DNA of 64,000 nucleotides from an uncultured Psychrobacter sp. (GCA_947495055.1 CANLXO010000004.1:62001-126000); one strand, 5' to 3'. Counted from the stretch's first letter, positions 8,595-18,216 are shown. Program-made: numbers and translations. The notes: generated from the sequence alone by a model not told the origin.

Positions 8595-10079
8595 ATGCAT
8601 CACGTTCAGCAGCTCATCAATGGTGAATTCACCCAATCAAATACTAGCGAATGGATTGATATTACCGATCCTGCTACCCAAGAGGTCATCGCCAAAGTCC
8701 CACAAACCACCGATGACGAGATTAACGAAGCGGTCGCAGCCGCCCAAGAAGCGTTTCAGACTTGGCGCAAAACGCCTATCATGACCCGTGCTCGTATCTT
8801 TTTAAAGTATCAAGAATTGATCCGTCAGCATATGGAAGAGTTGGCTGAGATACTCACCGCTGAGCAAGGCAAGACTATTGCGGACGCACGCGGCGATGTG
8901 TTTCGCGGCCTAGAAGTCGTCGAGCACGCGGCAGGTATCGCCAATCTACAGATCGGCGACTTTGTCGAAAATGTCGCCTCAGGGGTGGATACTTATAGCA
9001 TCTGGCAGCCGCTTGGCGTTTGCGCGGGTATCACGCCCTTTAACTTCCCAGCGATGATTCCGCTATGGATGTTTCCAATGGCGATTGCGACAGGCAATAC
9101 CTTTATTCTAAAGCCTTCTGAGCAAGATCCTATGGTCACTATGCGTTTAGTAGAGCTGGCGCTTGAGGCGGGCGTACCCAAAGGCGTCCTAAATGTCGTC
9201 CACGGCGGTAAAGCAACGGTTGATGCCATATGCGATCATCCCGATATCAAAGCGGTATCTTTTGTTGGGTCAACCAAGGTCGGCAAACATGTCTACGAGC
9301 GCGCAAGTCAGTCAGGTAAACGCGCGCAGTGCATGATGGGCGCCAAAAACCATGGCGTTATCTTGCCAGATGCCAATAAAGAGCAAACCCTGAACCAGTT
9401 GGCAGGGGCGGCCTTTGGTGCGGCAGGTCAGCGCTGTATGGCGCTCTCTGTGGTGGTGCTCGTTGGTGCAGCAGGCGAGTGGATTGACGATATCAAAGCC
9501 AAGGCTGAAGGTTTAGTCGTATCTGCAGGCAAGAACGACAAAGATTTAGGGCCGCTGATCTCTCCTCAAGCAAAAGCCCGCGTTGAGCACTTGATAGGCA
9601 CAGGCGTTGAAGAGGGTGCAAGCTTGTTACTGGACGGTCGCGGCATTAGCGTAGAAGGCTTTGAGCAAGGCAACTTTGTAGGTCCAACCATCTTTGATCA
9701 CGTCACCACTGATATGCAGATCTATCAGCAAGAGATATTTGGCCCGGTACTTTGTATCATGCGCGCAGATAGTTTGGATGATGCCATTGAGCTATTAAAT
9801 GCCAATCCACATGGCAATGGCACGGCAATTTTTACCCAATCAGGTGCGGCGGCGCACAAATTCCAGCAAGACGTTATGGTCGGTCAAATCGGTATTAACT
9901 TGCCAATTCCTGTGCCGCTACCGATGTTCTCATTCTCAGGCTCGCGTGGTAGTAAGCTTGGTGATTTGGGCCCTTATGGTAAGCAAGCAGTACAGTTTTA
10001 CACGCAAACCAAGACCGTCACCGCGCGCTGGTTCGATGATGAAGCCAGCCGTAGTGTCAATACGACTATTTCTATGTAG
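8595..10079 (+). CDS. mmsA: CoA-acylating methylmalonate-semialdehyde dehydrogenase
   Basis: 494-residue aldehyde dehydrogenase superfamily enzyme. In valine breakdown it oxidises and decarboxylates methylmalonate semialdehyde to propionyl-CoA with NAD and CoA. The catalytic Cys281 lies in [25 protein letters not shown] just upstream is typical of the MmsA branch rather than of ordinary aldehyde dehydrogenases. An AAGGATATCTT element precedes the ATG. The gene precedes four other valine-pathway genes on the same strand. Confidence 0.92.
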   Translation: MHHVQQLINGEFTQSNTSEWIDITDPATQEVIAKVPQTTDDEINEAVAAAQEAFQTWRKTPIMTRARIFLKYQELIRQHMEELAEILTAEQGKTIADARGDVFRGLEVVEHAAGIANLQIGDFVENVASGVDTYSIWQPLGVCAGITPFNFPAMIPLWMFPMAIATGNTFILKPSEQDPMVTMRLVELALEAGVPKGVLNVVHGGKATVDAICDHPDIKAVSFVGSTKVGKHVYERASQSGKRAQCMMGAKNHGVILPDANKEQTLNQLAGAAFGAAGQRCMALSVVVLVGAAGEWIDDIKAKAEGLVVSAGKNDKDLGPLISPQAKARVEHLIGTGVEEGASLLLDGRGISVEGFEQGNFVGPTIFDHVTTDMQIYQQEIFGPVLCIMRADSLDDAIELLNANPHGNGTAIFTQSGAAAHKFQQDVMVGQIGINLPIPVPLPMFSFSGSRGSKLGDLGPYGKQAVQFYTQTKTVTARWFDDEASRSVNTTISM

Positions 10080-10129
10080 TATTAACTCTATGTAATATGA
10101 ACTCTATGTAATATTAATATTGACACTAC
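10051..10129. repeat. 16-bp tandem repeats over the mmsA stop, inside a 12-bp inverted repeat
   Basis: Three 16-bp units (10071-10086, 10087-10102, 10103-10118) begin TCTATGTA; the first contains the mmsA stop codon. They are bracketed by a perfect 12-base inverted repeat, GTAGTGTCAATA at 10051-10062 and its complement at 10118-10129. It could act as a weak stem or be the scar of a local duplication. Confidence 0.7.
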
Positions 10130-10296
10130 AGCTCAGGCTTAGCTTGATATACTATCTGTCTGTTTATACTCTTTATAAAGAAGGGACGCGGTGTATCAAG
10201 CACAGCTATCGATACAGATTGATAGTGATGCTTTAACACAACAAAGGCTTTAACGTTAAGCCCCCATATTTGTAGTGCATGCACAAGGATGACCTC

Positions 10297-11457
10297 ATGG
10301 ATTTTACGCTCACCGAAGATCAAATCGCCTTTCGCCAAACGGCTAAACAATTTGCGCAAAAAGCGCTCAAACCGCACGCTGCTGAATGGGATCGCACCTC
10401 GCATTTTCCTGTAGATGTGATCAAAAAAACAGGCGAGCTTGGGTTTTTAGGTCTGTATACCAATCCAGATCATGATGGCCTAGGACTGACGCGCTTAGAC
10501 TCTGCAATGGTATTTGAAGAGCTATCTTGGGGCGATACCTCAGTTGCCGCCTACATGAGTATTCATAATATGGCAGCATGGATGATCGGCGAGTACGGTA
10601 GTCATGAGTTATGCCAGCAGTTTTTGCCTAAGATGGTTAGCGGCGAGTGGCTAGGCAGTTATTGCTTAACTGAACCTAATGCTGGCTCTGATGCCGCCTC
10701 CTTGCGCACCAAAGCGGACAAACAAGGCGACTATTATGTGTTAAATGGCGAAAAAACTTTTATCTCTGGCGCAGGCTCGACTGATATTTTAGTCGTCATG
10801 GCACGTACTGGCGGCGCAGGGCCCAAAGGTGTCTCCGCGTTTGTCGTTGACGCCCATAGCGACGGCATTGAGTATGGCAAAAACGAGCACAAAATGGGCT
10901 GGAAAGCACAGCCGACGCGCGCTATTAGTTTTAAAGACGTTAAAGTGCCTGCGTCAAACCTGATAGGCGAGGAGGGTCAAGGCTTTAGTATTGCTATGAA
11001 AGGTCTTGACGGTGGGCGTATTAATATCGGTATTTGTGCGGTAGGAACCGCGCAGTCAGCGCTTGAGACCGCTACCAACTATGTGCAAGAGCGCAGTCAA
11101 TTTGGTAAGCCAATAGCAAACTTACAGTCGGTGCAGTTTAAACTTGCTGATATGCTCACTCAAACCATAACCGCGCGGCAAATGCTGTATTTAGCAGCGA
11201 GCAAAGTCGATAATAAGGATCCGCAAGCCTCAGTCTATTGTGCGATGGCAAAACGCTTATCTACTGATCTGTGTTTTGATGTGGCCAATGAAGCTTTGCA
11301 ACTTCACGGCGGCTATGGTTATCTCAATGAGTATCCGCTAGAGCGTCACGTACGAGATCTGCGCGTGCATCAAATATTAGAAGGCACAAATGAGATTATG
11401 CGGGTGATTATCTCGCGTCAACTGCTCCAAGACGATGCACTCGATAAGTTACGCTAA
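10297..11457 (+). CDS. acyl-CoA dehydrogenase, probably isobutyryl-CoA dehydrogenase
   Basis: 386-residue FAD-dependent acyl-CoA dehydrogenase starting MDFTLTEDQIAFRQ. The ATG at 10297 is preferred over one at 10279 because AAGGA sits 7 bases before it. Acyl-CoA dehydrogenase signatures LTEPNAGSDA and LHGGYGYLNEYPLERHVRD are present, and the catalytic Glu falls in LEGTNEIMR near the C-terminus. Position between mmsA and the enoyl-CoA hydratase points to the ACAD8-type reaction, isobutyryl-CoA to methacrylyl-CoA; the family alone would also allow short-chain or 2-methylbutyryl substrates. Only 50 bases separate it from the next gene. Confidence 0.87.
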   Translation: MDFTLTEDQIAFRQTAKQFAQKALKPHAAEWDRTSHFPVDVIKKTGELGFLGLYTNPDHDGLGLTRLDSAMVFEELSWGDTSVAAYMSIHNMAAWMIGEYGSHELCQQFLPKMVSGEWLGSYCLTEPNAGSDAASLRTKADKQGDYYVLNGEKTFISGAGSTDILVVMARTGGAGPKGVSAFVVDAHSDGIEYGKNEHKMGWKAQPTRAISFKDVKVPASNLIGEEGQGFSIAMKGLDGGRINIGICAVGTAQSALETATNYVQERSQFGKPIANLQSVQFKLADMLTQTITARQMLYLAASKVDNKDPQASVYCAMAKRLSTDLCFDVANEALQLHGGYGYLNEYPLERHVRDLRVHQILEGTNEIMRVIISRQLLQDDALDKLR

Positions 11458-11507
11458 GCGATCTAATCTGGCAGCAATTGTCAAAATAATAAGACAAGGA
11501 GGTTGTG

Positions 11508-12290
11508 ATGACCGAGTATACCAATCTAAAACTATCAATCGATGGCGCTACCGCGACTATAACGCTGCACAATCCCCCCGCGCATACGTGGACGATGGAG
11601 AGCTTGCCTGCGCTCAAACAGCTGATTGCTGATCTCAATGCCAATGATGAGGTTTATGCCATTATTTTACATGGCGACGGTGAAAAATTCTTTTCAGCGG
11701 GCGCGGATCTCAATAACTTCTCAGACGGTGACAAAGGTCGGGCGATCAGTATGGCTATCGCTTTTGGTGAGGCTTTTGAAGCGTTATCAAACTATCGCGG
11801 CGTCAGTATCGCTGTGATCAACGGCTATGCAATGGGCGGCGGGCTTGAGTGCGCGCTGGCTTGTGACATTCGTATCGCTGAGGAGCATGCGCAAATGGCC
11901 TTGCCAGAGACGGGCGTGGGTTTATTGCCTTGTGCTGGTGGTACACAGAATCTGCCTTTACTCGTCGGTGAAGGCTGGGCCAAACGCATGATACTGTGTG
12001 GGGAGCGCATTGATGCAGCAACGGCTCTGCGCATTGGCTTGGTTGAAGAGGTAACGGCTAAAGGTGAGGGTTTGCAAGTGGCGCAGGAATTGGCTAAAAA
12101 AGTCGCCAAGCAATCCCCTGTCGCCGTCAGTTATTCCAAAGCACTGATTCAAGCAGCTAGAGACAACCCACCTGCACAAAACCTGATCAAAGAGCGCGAA
12201 GCCTTTGTTAAATTATTTGACACCCAAGATCAGCGCGAGGGCGTACAGGCATTCTTAGAGAAGCGTAAACCCAATTGGCAGAACAAATAA
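11508..12290 (+). CDS. enoyl-CoA hydratase (crotonase family)
   Basis: 260-residue crotonase-fold enzyme. The ATG at 11508 is chosen because AAGGAGG (11496-11502) lies 5 bases upstream; a GTG at 11505 would be too close. The oxyanion-hole segment FSAGADLNNF and the helix GYAMGGGLECALACDIRI are present. Glu in GLECAL and in MALPETGVGLLP correspond to the two catalytic glutamates. In this cluster it likely hydrates methacrylyl-CoA to 3-hydroxyisobutyryl-CoA. Followed after 28 bases by the thioester hydrolase. Confidence 0.87.
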   Translation: MTEYTNLKLSIDGATATITLHNPPAHTWTMESLPALKQLIADLNANDEVYAIILHGDGEKFFSAGADLNNFSDGDKGRAISMAIAFGEAFEALSNYRGVSIAVINGYAMGGGLECALACDIRIAEEHAQMALPETGVGLLPCAGGTQNLPLLVGEGWAKRMILCGERIDAATALRIGLVEEVTAKGEGLQVAQELAKKVAKQSPVAVSYSKALIQAARDNPPAQNLIKEREAFVKLFDTQDQREGVQAFLEKRKPNWQNK

Positions 12291-12318
12291 TCGCTACTTG
12301 AATTGATAGGTCACTTCT

Positions 12319-13587
12319 ATGACAGTTATAAAATATCCCAATAATAAAACAGCTAAAGCTCAATATGGCAATGACGCAGATGCACCAGTATCCGCTGACG
12401 CGCCAGTCTTATTTGAGACCAAGCCAACAGACTGCGGTCATCTATTAGGTATCATGACGCTTAATGCGCCAAAGTCGCTTAATGCGCTTAGCGTTGAGAT
12501 GTGCCAGCTACTTTCAAAGCAGCTTGAAGATTGGCAAGCCAACTCACAAATCGTCGCTATCGTATTAAGAGGCGCAGGTGATAAGGCATTTTGTGCAGGC
12601 GGCGATATCCGCAGGCTCTATGACAGCATGTCGGCTGATGCACCGATGCCGAACCCTTATGCAACAGAATTCTTCGGTAATGAGTACCGTCTGTATCGAC
12701 AGATGCATTTTTATCCCAAGCCGCTCATTCTTTGGGGTGATGGCATTATTATGGGCGGCGGTATGGGATTGATGGCGGCATGTAGTCATCGTATCGTTAC
12801 TGAGCGTACGCGCTTTGCTATGCCTGAGATTACCATTGGCTTGTTCCCTGATGCCTCTGGTAGCTGGTTTTTGCGGCGTATGCCTGCCAAGTTCGGTTTA
12901 TTTTTAGGACTCACAGGAGCGCTGTGTAACGGTAGTGACGCGATGTTTACCAGCCTTGCTGAATATGCGGTAGCAGGAGATGATTACGATAAGGTACTAA
13001 GTCTCTTAACACAAACAGACTGGCAGCCTGCAACGACACTCAATCAAAGCAGCCTAGATACGGTGGCAAGCCAAGCACTAGCAGCATACCCTGCGGCTGA
13101 TCTGCCTGAGAGTAAACTGGCCCTATATTGGCAGTCTATCTCCCAAATTATGAATAGGGGCGGTCTTGGTGATATCGATGCTCTTTTGCGTGATGATGAC
13201 GCGCTTGCCCAGATAGACGGCGATTTTGCAGCGGATAAATGGACTAAGCGCGCGCTTGCTACTTATCGGCACGGCTGCCCAGTGAGCGCGGCATTGACTT
13301 ATGCATTGTATGACAAAGCGACAGATCTTTCGCTTGAGCAAGTACTCTATCTTGAGCTTAATACTGCCGTACACTGCGCGGCAAATTCTGATTTTAAAGA
13401 AGGCGTACGGGCGCTGCTGATTGATAAAGACAAAGATCCTAAATGGTCGCGATCGCTTAGTGAGTGTTTATCCCCTGAGGGCCGCGATTATATCGAGCAG
13501 CATTTTGACAACCCTTATATCAAAGACGCGCACCCCTTAAAAGACTGGCTAGGCGCTGATGCTTTGGGCGCGCAATACGTTCGCTAA
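12319..13587 (+). CDS. 3-hydroxyisobutyryl-CoA hydrolase-like enzyme
   Basis: 422-residue crotonase-family protein of the HIBCH type, longer than hydratases. Motifs: GAGDKAFCAGGDIRRLYD (about residues 90-107), GDGIIMGGGMGLMAACSHR, and FAMPEITIGLFPDASGSWFL, which holds the Glu and Asp that distinguish hydrolases. It releases 3-hydroxyisobutyrate from its CoA ester so that MmsB can act. The FPDASGSWFL segment differs from the commoner FPDVGGGYFL, and residues 1-35 are a low-complexity extension. An enoyl-CoA isomerase role is possible but less consistent with length and context. Confidence 0.82.
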   Translation: MTVIKYPNNKTAKAQYGNDADAPVSADAPVLFETKPTDCGHLLGIMTLNAPKSLNALSVEMCQLLSKQLEDWQANSQIVAIVLRGAGDKAFCAGGDIRRLYDSMSADAPMPNPYATEFFGNEYRLYRQMHFYPKPLILWGDGIIMGGGMGLMAACSHRIVTERTRFAMPEITIGLFPDASGSWFLRRMPAKFGLFLGLTGALCNGSDAMFTSLAEYAVAGDDYDKVLSLLTQTDWQPATTLNQSSLDTVASQALAAYPAADLPESKLALYWQSISQIMNRGGLGDIDALLRDDDALAQIDGDFAADKWTKRALATYRHGCPVSAALTYALYDKATDLSLEQVLYLELNTAVHCAANSDFKEGVRALLIDKDKDPKWSRSLSECLSPEGRDYIEQHFDNPYIKDAHPLKDWLGADALGAQYVR

Positions 13588-13703
13588 GCTTTACGTATAG
13601 TTGAGTTCCTTTAATAGTGCTATCTCTTAGTCTAAATATGTCAGTTTTTTGAGACTGACAATAGAATATATAATCAGAACAACAATCATCAAGGAGTGAT
13701 GAC

Positions 13704-14642
13704 ATGAGTCCAAGTAAACATAGCGATAGTCAAAGTAGACCTAATATTGCCTTTATTGGTCTAGGTAATATGGGCGCGCCAATGGCGGAGAATCTGATAA
13801 AAGCAGGATATAAGCTCTCGGTGTATGATTTATCACAGGCGGCGCTCGATCGTTTGCAGAGTGCGGGTGCTAGAGTCGCCGATAGCCCAAAGGATGCGGC
13901 ACGTGACGTCCAAGTCGTTATCACGATGTTGCCAGCAGGCAAGCATGTACACGCGGTCTACTTAGATAGCGAAGAGTCAAACGGTCTACTCTCGGTACTG
14001 CCTAAGGGTACACTCGTCATTGACAGCAGCACCATTGCCGCAAGTGATGCACGCAAGGTGGCGACAGAGGCGAGCAAATTAGGCATCGACTTTTTAGATG
14101 CGCCAGTCTCAGGCGGCACGGGTGGCGCTATTGCAGGTAGTCTCACCTTTATCGTCGGCGGTAGAGCAGACGCCTTTGCCCGTGCTAACCCTATCCTTGA
14201 TGTTATGGGTAAGAATATCTTTCATGCAGGGGATCATGGTGCAGGACAAGTCGCTAAAATATGTAATAACATGCTGCTTGGCATTTTGATGTCAGGGACA
14301 GCTGAGGCGATTAACTTAGGGGTCAAAAACGGCCTTGATGCCAAGGTACTATCCGAGATTATGCTCCAAAGCTCAGGGCGCAACTGGACGCTTGAAGTGT
14401 ATAATCCTTATCCTAACGTTATAGAAACTGTGCCCTCGAGCAATGGCTACAAAGGCGGATTTATGACCGAGCTTATGCAAAAGGATCTTAACCTTGCCAT
14501 GCAAACAGCGCAAACAACAGGTGCTGATACGCCAATGGGTGCTAGGGCTACTGAGCTATACAACGAGCACAGCGTCCAGCATGGCGACAAGGATTTTTCC
14601 AGTATCATGGCGCTGCATGATAAGTCAGTATTATCGTCCTAA
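13704..14642 (+). CDS. mmsB: 3-hydroxyisobutyrate dehydrogenase
   Basis: 312-residue beta-hydroxyacid dehydrogenase that oxidises 3-hydroxyisobutyrate to methylmalonate semialdehyde with NAD. The Rossmann motif FIGLGNMGAPMAENL lies near residues 15-29, the substrate motif DAPVSGGTGGA near 132, and the catalytic Lys in GAGQVAKICNN near 184. AAGGAG precedes the ATG by 8 bases. Last gene of the valine block; a bidirectional terminator separates it from the convergent IclR gene. Confidence 0.92.
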   Translation: MSPSKHSDSQSRPNIAFIGLGNMGAPMAENLIKAGYKLSVYDLSQAALDRLQSAGARVADSPKDAARDVQVVITMLPAGKHVHAVYLDSEESNGLLSVLPKGTLVIDSSTIAASDARKVATEASKLGIDFLDAPVSGGTGGAIAGSLTFIVGGRADAFARANPILDVMGKNIFHAGDHGAGQVAKICNNMLLGILMSGTAEAINLGVKNGLDAKVLSEIMLQSSGRNWTLEVYNPYPNVIETVPSSNGYKGGFMTELMQKDLNLAMQTAQTTGADTPMGARATELYNEHSVQHGDKDFSSIMALHDKSVLSS

Positions 14643-14693
14643 TCAGTTTTACAGCCGTATACATTAATAGGCTGTATACTTTAATAAGCAATA

Positions 14694-14736
14694 AAAAGCC
14701 GTTGATGCTACTCACGATAGCACCAACGGCTTTTGT
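14694..14736. terminator. bidirectional terminator between mmsB and iclR-type gene
   Basis: AAAAGCCGTTG at 14694-14704 pairs with 14724-14734, and an inner TGCTA/TAGCA stem extends it. It has A and T runs on either side and serves both convergent genes. Confidence 0.85.
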
Positions 14737-14750
14737 TATTACAAACCAAT

Positions 14751-15509
14751 TTAACTTTGTAGCTCATACACCAAGGTTTGAATATCTTTAGCCGCTTCTC
14801 GTAGTCTTGGCACATGGCTTAGTAGTTCATCGAGCGATACTCGTATCGTTGGCGCGTGTATATAGAGCGAGCCCAAATAGCGAGATTTTTTATCAGATAT
14901 GGCAACGGATACCGCTACCATCTCAGATATAAACTCCTCATTATCGATACCGACGCCTGTCTTGGCAATGTGATCAAGCTCAGTATTTAAAGCACTGATA
15001 TCGACGATGGTGTTTTTAGTGAACTTATCGAGCGCTAAGCTTTGGAGCACCTTGCGCCGACTCTCCAGACTTAACTGACTTAAATACAGTTTACCCGTTG
15101 CTGTGCACCACATGGGTGACTTAATACCTACTGGCAAGTAGATTTGCAAGGGTAGTTTAGTCGCAACCCTATTGGTATAGATCATATCGGTATGATAGGG
15201 AATACCAATGCCGCAAGTCTCTTTTATATCGTCTACCAGCTTTTGTAATATGATTTGCCGCTCGTTAAAGAACTGCCTATGTTGCCAAAGCTCAACACTT
15301 AGATTGCGCACACGCTTGCCGGGGATAATACCGCCACCGATATCGACTGCAACAAAACCTTCATCAACCAAATTTTGCACCAAACGATGTATGGTTGGTT
15401 TTGGAATATCGAGCATTTGCGAGAGCTCAAGGGGCGAGATAGGTTTGGATGAATAGGACACCGCTTCGATAATTTCTAACACGCGAGTAATAGAGGATAC
15501 TTTGGGCAT
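14751..15509 (-). CDS. IclR-family transcriptional regulator
   Basis: 252 residues. The N-terminal winged helix-turn-helix (about 5-65; PISPLELSQMLDIPKPTIHR) is followed by an effector-binding IclR domain with GIGIPYHTDMIYTNRV and GVGIDNEEFISEMVAVSVAI. IclR proteins usually control nearby catabolic genes in response to small organic acids. Its convergent position beside the valine/propionate cluster makes that cluster the obvious candidate target (inference). No operator repeat was identified. Confidence 0.88.
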   Translation of the reverse strand: MPKVSSITRVLEIIEAVSYSSKPISPLELSQMLDIPKPTIHRLVQNLVDEGFVAVDIGGGIIPGKRVRNLSVELWQHRQFFNERQIILQKLVDDIKETCGIGIPYHTDMIYTNRVATKLPLQIYLPVGIKSPMWCTATGKLYLSQLSLESRRKVLQSLALDKFTKNTIVDISALNTELDHIAKTGVGIDNEEFISEMVAVSVAISDKKSRYLGSLYIHAPTIRVSLDELLSHVPRLREAAKDIQTLVYELQS

Positions 15510-16035
15510 AGAAGAAGCTCAGTATAGATAAAGAGAGTAGTTAGAAAGTTTGAATTCACTGAAATGTATATAAACCAGTAACAGTAAGTATAAAGAATTA
15601 CGATAATAATCACTAGTTTATAGCGATAAACTTTACCAATTTACGAATTTTATTATTAATTTGGTCAACTATTATAGATACATCAACTCACAAACCGAAA
15701 CAAATGGTAGTAATAAGTAATAGAATATTTACTGTCTAAAATACATTTATAGTCCATTATACAGAAACATCTTGAAATACTTTCTTTATCTCGAATTTGT
15801 ATATTTACTTGAGTTTAGGGAGTAGTAGGTCGTAAAAAGCAAGTGTTTTAGGTTGCTAGGTGCCACTAATTACAATATGCATGCAATCTTTACATAATAC
15901 TAAACAAAAGGGGTCTCTGAGGGGATGACTTTTGAGACAAAAATTGTTTTAATCTGCTCAACAAAAAAATGATTATTCAAACCATCCAATCAATCATTTT
16001 TATGGGCAAACAATCCCACACTTTAGGAGAGAGTT
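15510..16035. other. 526-bp AT-rich intergenic region
   Basis: Between the divergent IclR and outer-membrane genes. It holds no convincing ORF. AAAAATGATT at 15965-15974 and its complement at 15992-16001 form a 10-base stem in the presumed leader of the downstream gene. AGGAG at 16025-16029 is its Shine-Dalgarno, 6 bases before the ATG. Promoters for both genes must lie here but no clear -35/-10 pair stood out. Confidence 0.5.
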
Positions 16036-16824
16036 ATGAAACTTATCAAATTATCTTTAGTTACTGCTGCTGTTATGGCATCAACTGCTGCAATGGCTGC
16101 TGAGCCTGCCTATCAGTACAGCAGCGATGCTGGTATTATCCGTAATACAACAGGCGCATTCGTTGGTACGACTAAAACTATCTTTAACACGCTAACTAAT
16201 CCAGCTTCTGTTAGTGCTGAAGTGGGTACTTTAGGTTACGGTGCAAACGTTGGCTTTAGCGTTAACGAAAAAGTAGAATTACAAGCGGGTTGGGCAGGCG
16301 GTGATGTTGCTGACCTATTCGGTGGTGATTTTGACGCAAACGACGTAGAATATGACGTTGATTCTGATTTTAGCAACCCATATTTAGGCGTACAAGTACG
16401 TCCTGCTGGCAACTGGTTCACTATGGGTGGCGGTATTATCGTTCCTGATAACGATTTAGATGTCACAGCAAACTCTAAAAATGGTGAGTACAAAATTGAC
16501 GGTGTTTCATATGACGCTGGCGATGTTGGTACTCTTAAAGGATCTCTTGATCATCGTAACAAATTAGCACCTTACGTTACTATCGGTTTCCGTCCTAATA
16601 TTACTAATAACTTTGGTGTGTTTGGTGAAATTGGAGCAGCTTATCTTGGCAAAACCGATGCTACTGTTCGCGCCTCTAATCCAGATAATATTGTAGATAT
16701 CAATGATAGTTTCCAAGATGTTACGGCTGCTGATGTAGCTCGTTTCGCAGAAAGAGAGTTAGAAGACGAAGATTACATCGAGTGGTTGCCTATCGTGAAG
16801 CTAGGTGCAACTTACCGCTTCTAA
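16036..16824 (+). CDS. outer-membrane beta-barrel protein (OmpW-like fold), function unknown
   Basis: 262-residue exported protein. The signal peptide covers residues 1-22, with cleavage near AMA|AEP. The mature part alternates short amphipathic strands and Gly/Asp-rich turns (NPYLGVQVRPAGNWFTMGGG, LAPYVTIGFRPN) and ends in TYRF; a terminal Phe is the usual signal for barrel insertion. Acidic loops suggest cation contact, but no family was firmly recognised. Codon use is uniform and T-rich third positions are common, as in strongly expressed genes of this group. Strong Shine-Dalgarno and terminator suggest a monocistronic, well-expressed gene. Confidence 0.7.
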   Translation: MKLIKLSLVTAAVMASTAAMAAEPAYQYSSDAGIIRNTTGAFVGTTKTIFNTLTNPASVSAEVGTLGYGANVGFSVNEKVELQAGWAGGDVADLFGGDFDANDVEYDVDSDFSNPYLGVQVRPAGNWFTMGGGIIVPDNDLDVTANSKNGEYKIDGVSYDAGDVGTLKGSLDHRNKLAPYVTIGFRPNITNNFGVFGEIGAAYLGKTDATVRASNPDNIVDINDSFQDVTAADVARFAERELEDEDYIEWLPIVKLGATYRF

Positions 16825-16851
16825 TATTAGTTTATAAATAACTGATACGAT

Positions 16852-16882
16852 AAAAAGACGTCCTTTGGGGCGTCTTTTTTTT
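16852..16882 (+). terminator. rho-independent terminator
   Basis: AAAAAGACG stem with CGTCTTTTT around a short loop, followed by a T tract, 28 bases after the outer-membrane gene. Confidence 0.85.
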
Positions 16883-16899
16883 GTGTGTAAACTTTTTAT

Positions 16900-17526
16900 T
16901 TATAAAGTAATTATTATTTGCAGCTTAGGTAGTAGCACAATGCGATAAATACTTTGCGTATCCTTTATCCTAATTGGCGTAACATCTTCGTTATCCGTGT
17001 TTATCAACAGCTCATCAATTAATTGTGCGTAGTTGATACCCATACCTTGCGCTAGCGTGTAATTGTGCACTTTGATAAAGCACTCTTTGACTTGCCATAG
17101 TAAACGACTCAGATGCGCGCGTTTTATAGTATTCAGCTTGTCTAAAACAGCCAGCTCATCAGTATGATAATACCGCTGTACAATAGACCATTTCACACTT
17201 TGTACCTCTATATCGATACCGACTGGTCTATGACTGCTGACAACGACCGCAACCCTATCAACGGAATGACTAAAGCAGACATAATAACGGTGATGAATAA
17301 GCCGATAAGGGAACTGGGTCTCATCTAAATCATCATAGATTGCAAGCTTTTGCAGTAAGTGCTGAAGTAAATCTCGTACGCCTTTACGTTGTTGCTGCCG
17401 CTCATAATTAAACGCACTATTCGTGTTGTTTTGACCATCATGATGGGTAGATGCTATTTTTGCGCTCATACACCAAGTGCTGTCATTGAGTTGGATATAG
17501 CTTAAATTATATAGTGAGAAGGGCAT
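16900..17526 (-). CDS. 4'-phosphopantetheinyl transferase (Sfp type)
   Basis: About 208 residues from the ATG at 17526 (MPFSLYNLSYIQLN). It carries the superfamily motifs YVCFSHSVDRVAVVVS, GIDIE (Mg-binding Asp and Glu) and WQVKECFIKV, the conserved WxxKExxxK-like signature. It transfers the phosphopantetheine arm of CoA to a carrier protein. An upstream in-frame start at 17580 would add a hydrophobic leader made by hexanucleotide repeats, which is unlike the family, so the shorter form is preferred. No carrier protein or synthase gene is nearby; the target could be a carrier protein encoded elsewhere. Confidence 0.8.
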   Translation of the reverse strand: MPFSLYNLSYIQLNDSTWCMSAKIASTHHDGQNNTNSAFNYERQQQRKGVRDLLQHLLQKLAIYDDLDETQFPYRLIHHRYYVCFSHSVDRVAVVVSSHRPVGIDIEVQSVKWSIVQRYYHTDELAVLDKLNTIKRAHLSRLLWQVKECFIKVHNYTLAQGMGINYAQLIDELLINTDNEDVTPIRIKDTQSIYRIVLLPKLQIIITL

Positions 17527-17597
17527 AGTTGATAAGATCATGAGTATGAGTATGAGTATGAGTACTATTGAGAATAGCATGCTTTAAAGTCGTAAAA

Positions 17598-17631
17598 AAC
17601 CCAGCAATGCTAAGGTTGCTGGGTTCTGTTT
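17598..17631 (-). terminator. terminator downstream of pal-like gene
   Basis: AACCCAGCAA at 17598-17607 pairs perfectly with 17616-17625. An A run to the left gives a T run on the minus strand, and a T run also follows on the plus strand. Confidence 0.8.
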
Positions 17632-17673
17632 TTTCAACAAGGCTCTTTTGCTAATGCAAGTTTATACTTAAAT

Positions 17674-18216
17674 TTAGTAAGACAACTCAGCACGGCGGTT
17701 TAGAGCATAGGCCGCCTCGGTCATACCAGTAGCAGCAGGACGCTCTTCGCCATAGCTAATAATTTGAATATTATTGATAGCAACGCCTTGATTAGCTAGA
17801 TAGTCACGAGCCGCCGCCGCACGGCGCTCACCTAGAGCGATGTTATATTCACGGCTACCGCGCTCATCCGTATGACCTGCGATAAGGACACCAGCAGCTG
17901 GGTTTGAGCTCAACAGATTGACGTGTTGATTGAGTACGCTAGCAGCTTGCGCTGTGATGTTGCTACTATCAAAGTCAAAATAGACGACGGCTTGCAAATT
18001 ATCAGCAGCACTAACAACCATACCTGGATTGTCAACGAGAACGGCACCTGAATAAGCGACCTGACCGCTAGGTACACCTAGGGGTGCAACAACAACTTCA
18101 GAGGTTGCTCTTTTAGTGGCACAGCCTGAGGTAATCGCTATAGCGCTTGATAATACGGCTAAGGTTGCCACTTTCGCAAAACGACTATTGAGAGTAGAGT
18201 GAGTAATGATTGACAT
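17674..18216 (-). CDS. pal: OmpA-family peptidoglycan-associated lipoprotein (Pal-like)
   Basis: 180 residues. Lipoprotein signal with lipobox ITSGC, lipidated Cys32, then a roughly 40-residue linker and an OmpA_C domain. That domain starts VVYFDFDSSNIT and contains GHTDERGSREYNIALGERRA and ISYGEERPAATG, the peptidoglycan-binding signature typical of Pal. It would tether the outer membrane to peptidoglycan. The tol genes that usually precede pal are absent here, so it may be the main Pal relocated or a second Pal-like protein. Confidence 0.85.
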   Translation of the reverse strand: MSIITHSTLNSRFAKVATLAVLSSAIAITSGCATKRATSEVVVAPLGVPSGQVAYSGAVLVDNPGMVVSAADNLQAVVYFDFDSSNITAQAASVLNQHVNLLSSNPAAGVLIAGHTDERGSREYNIALGERRAAAARDYLANQGVAINNIQIISYGEERPAATGMTEAAYALNRRAELSY

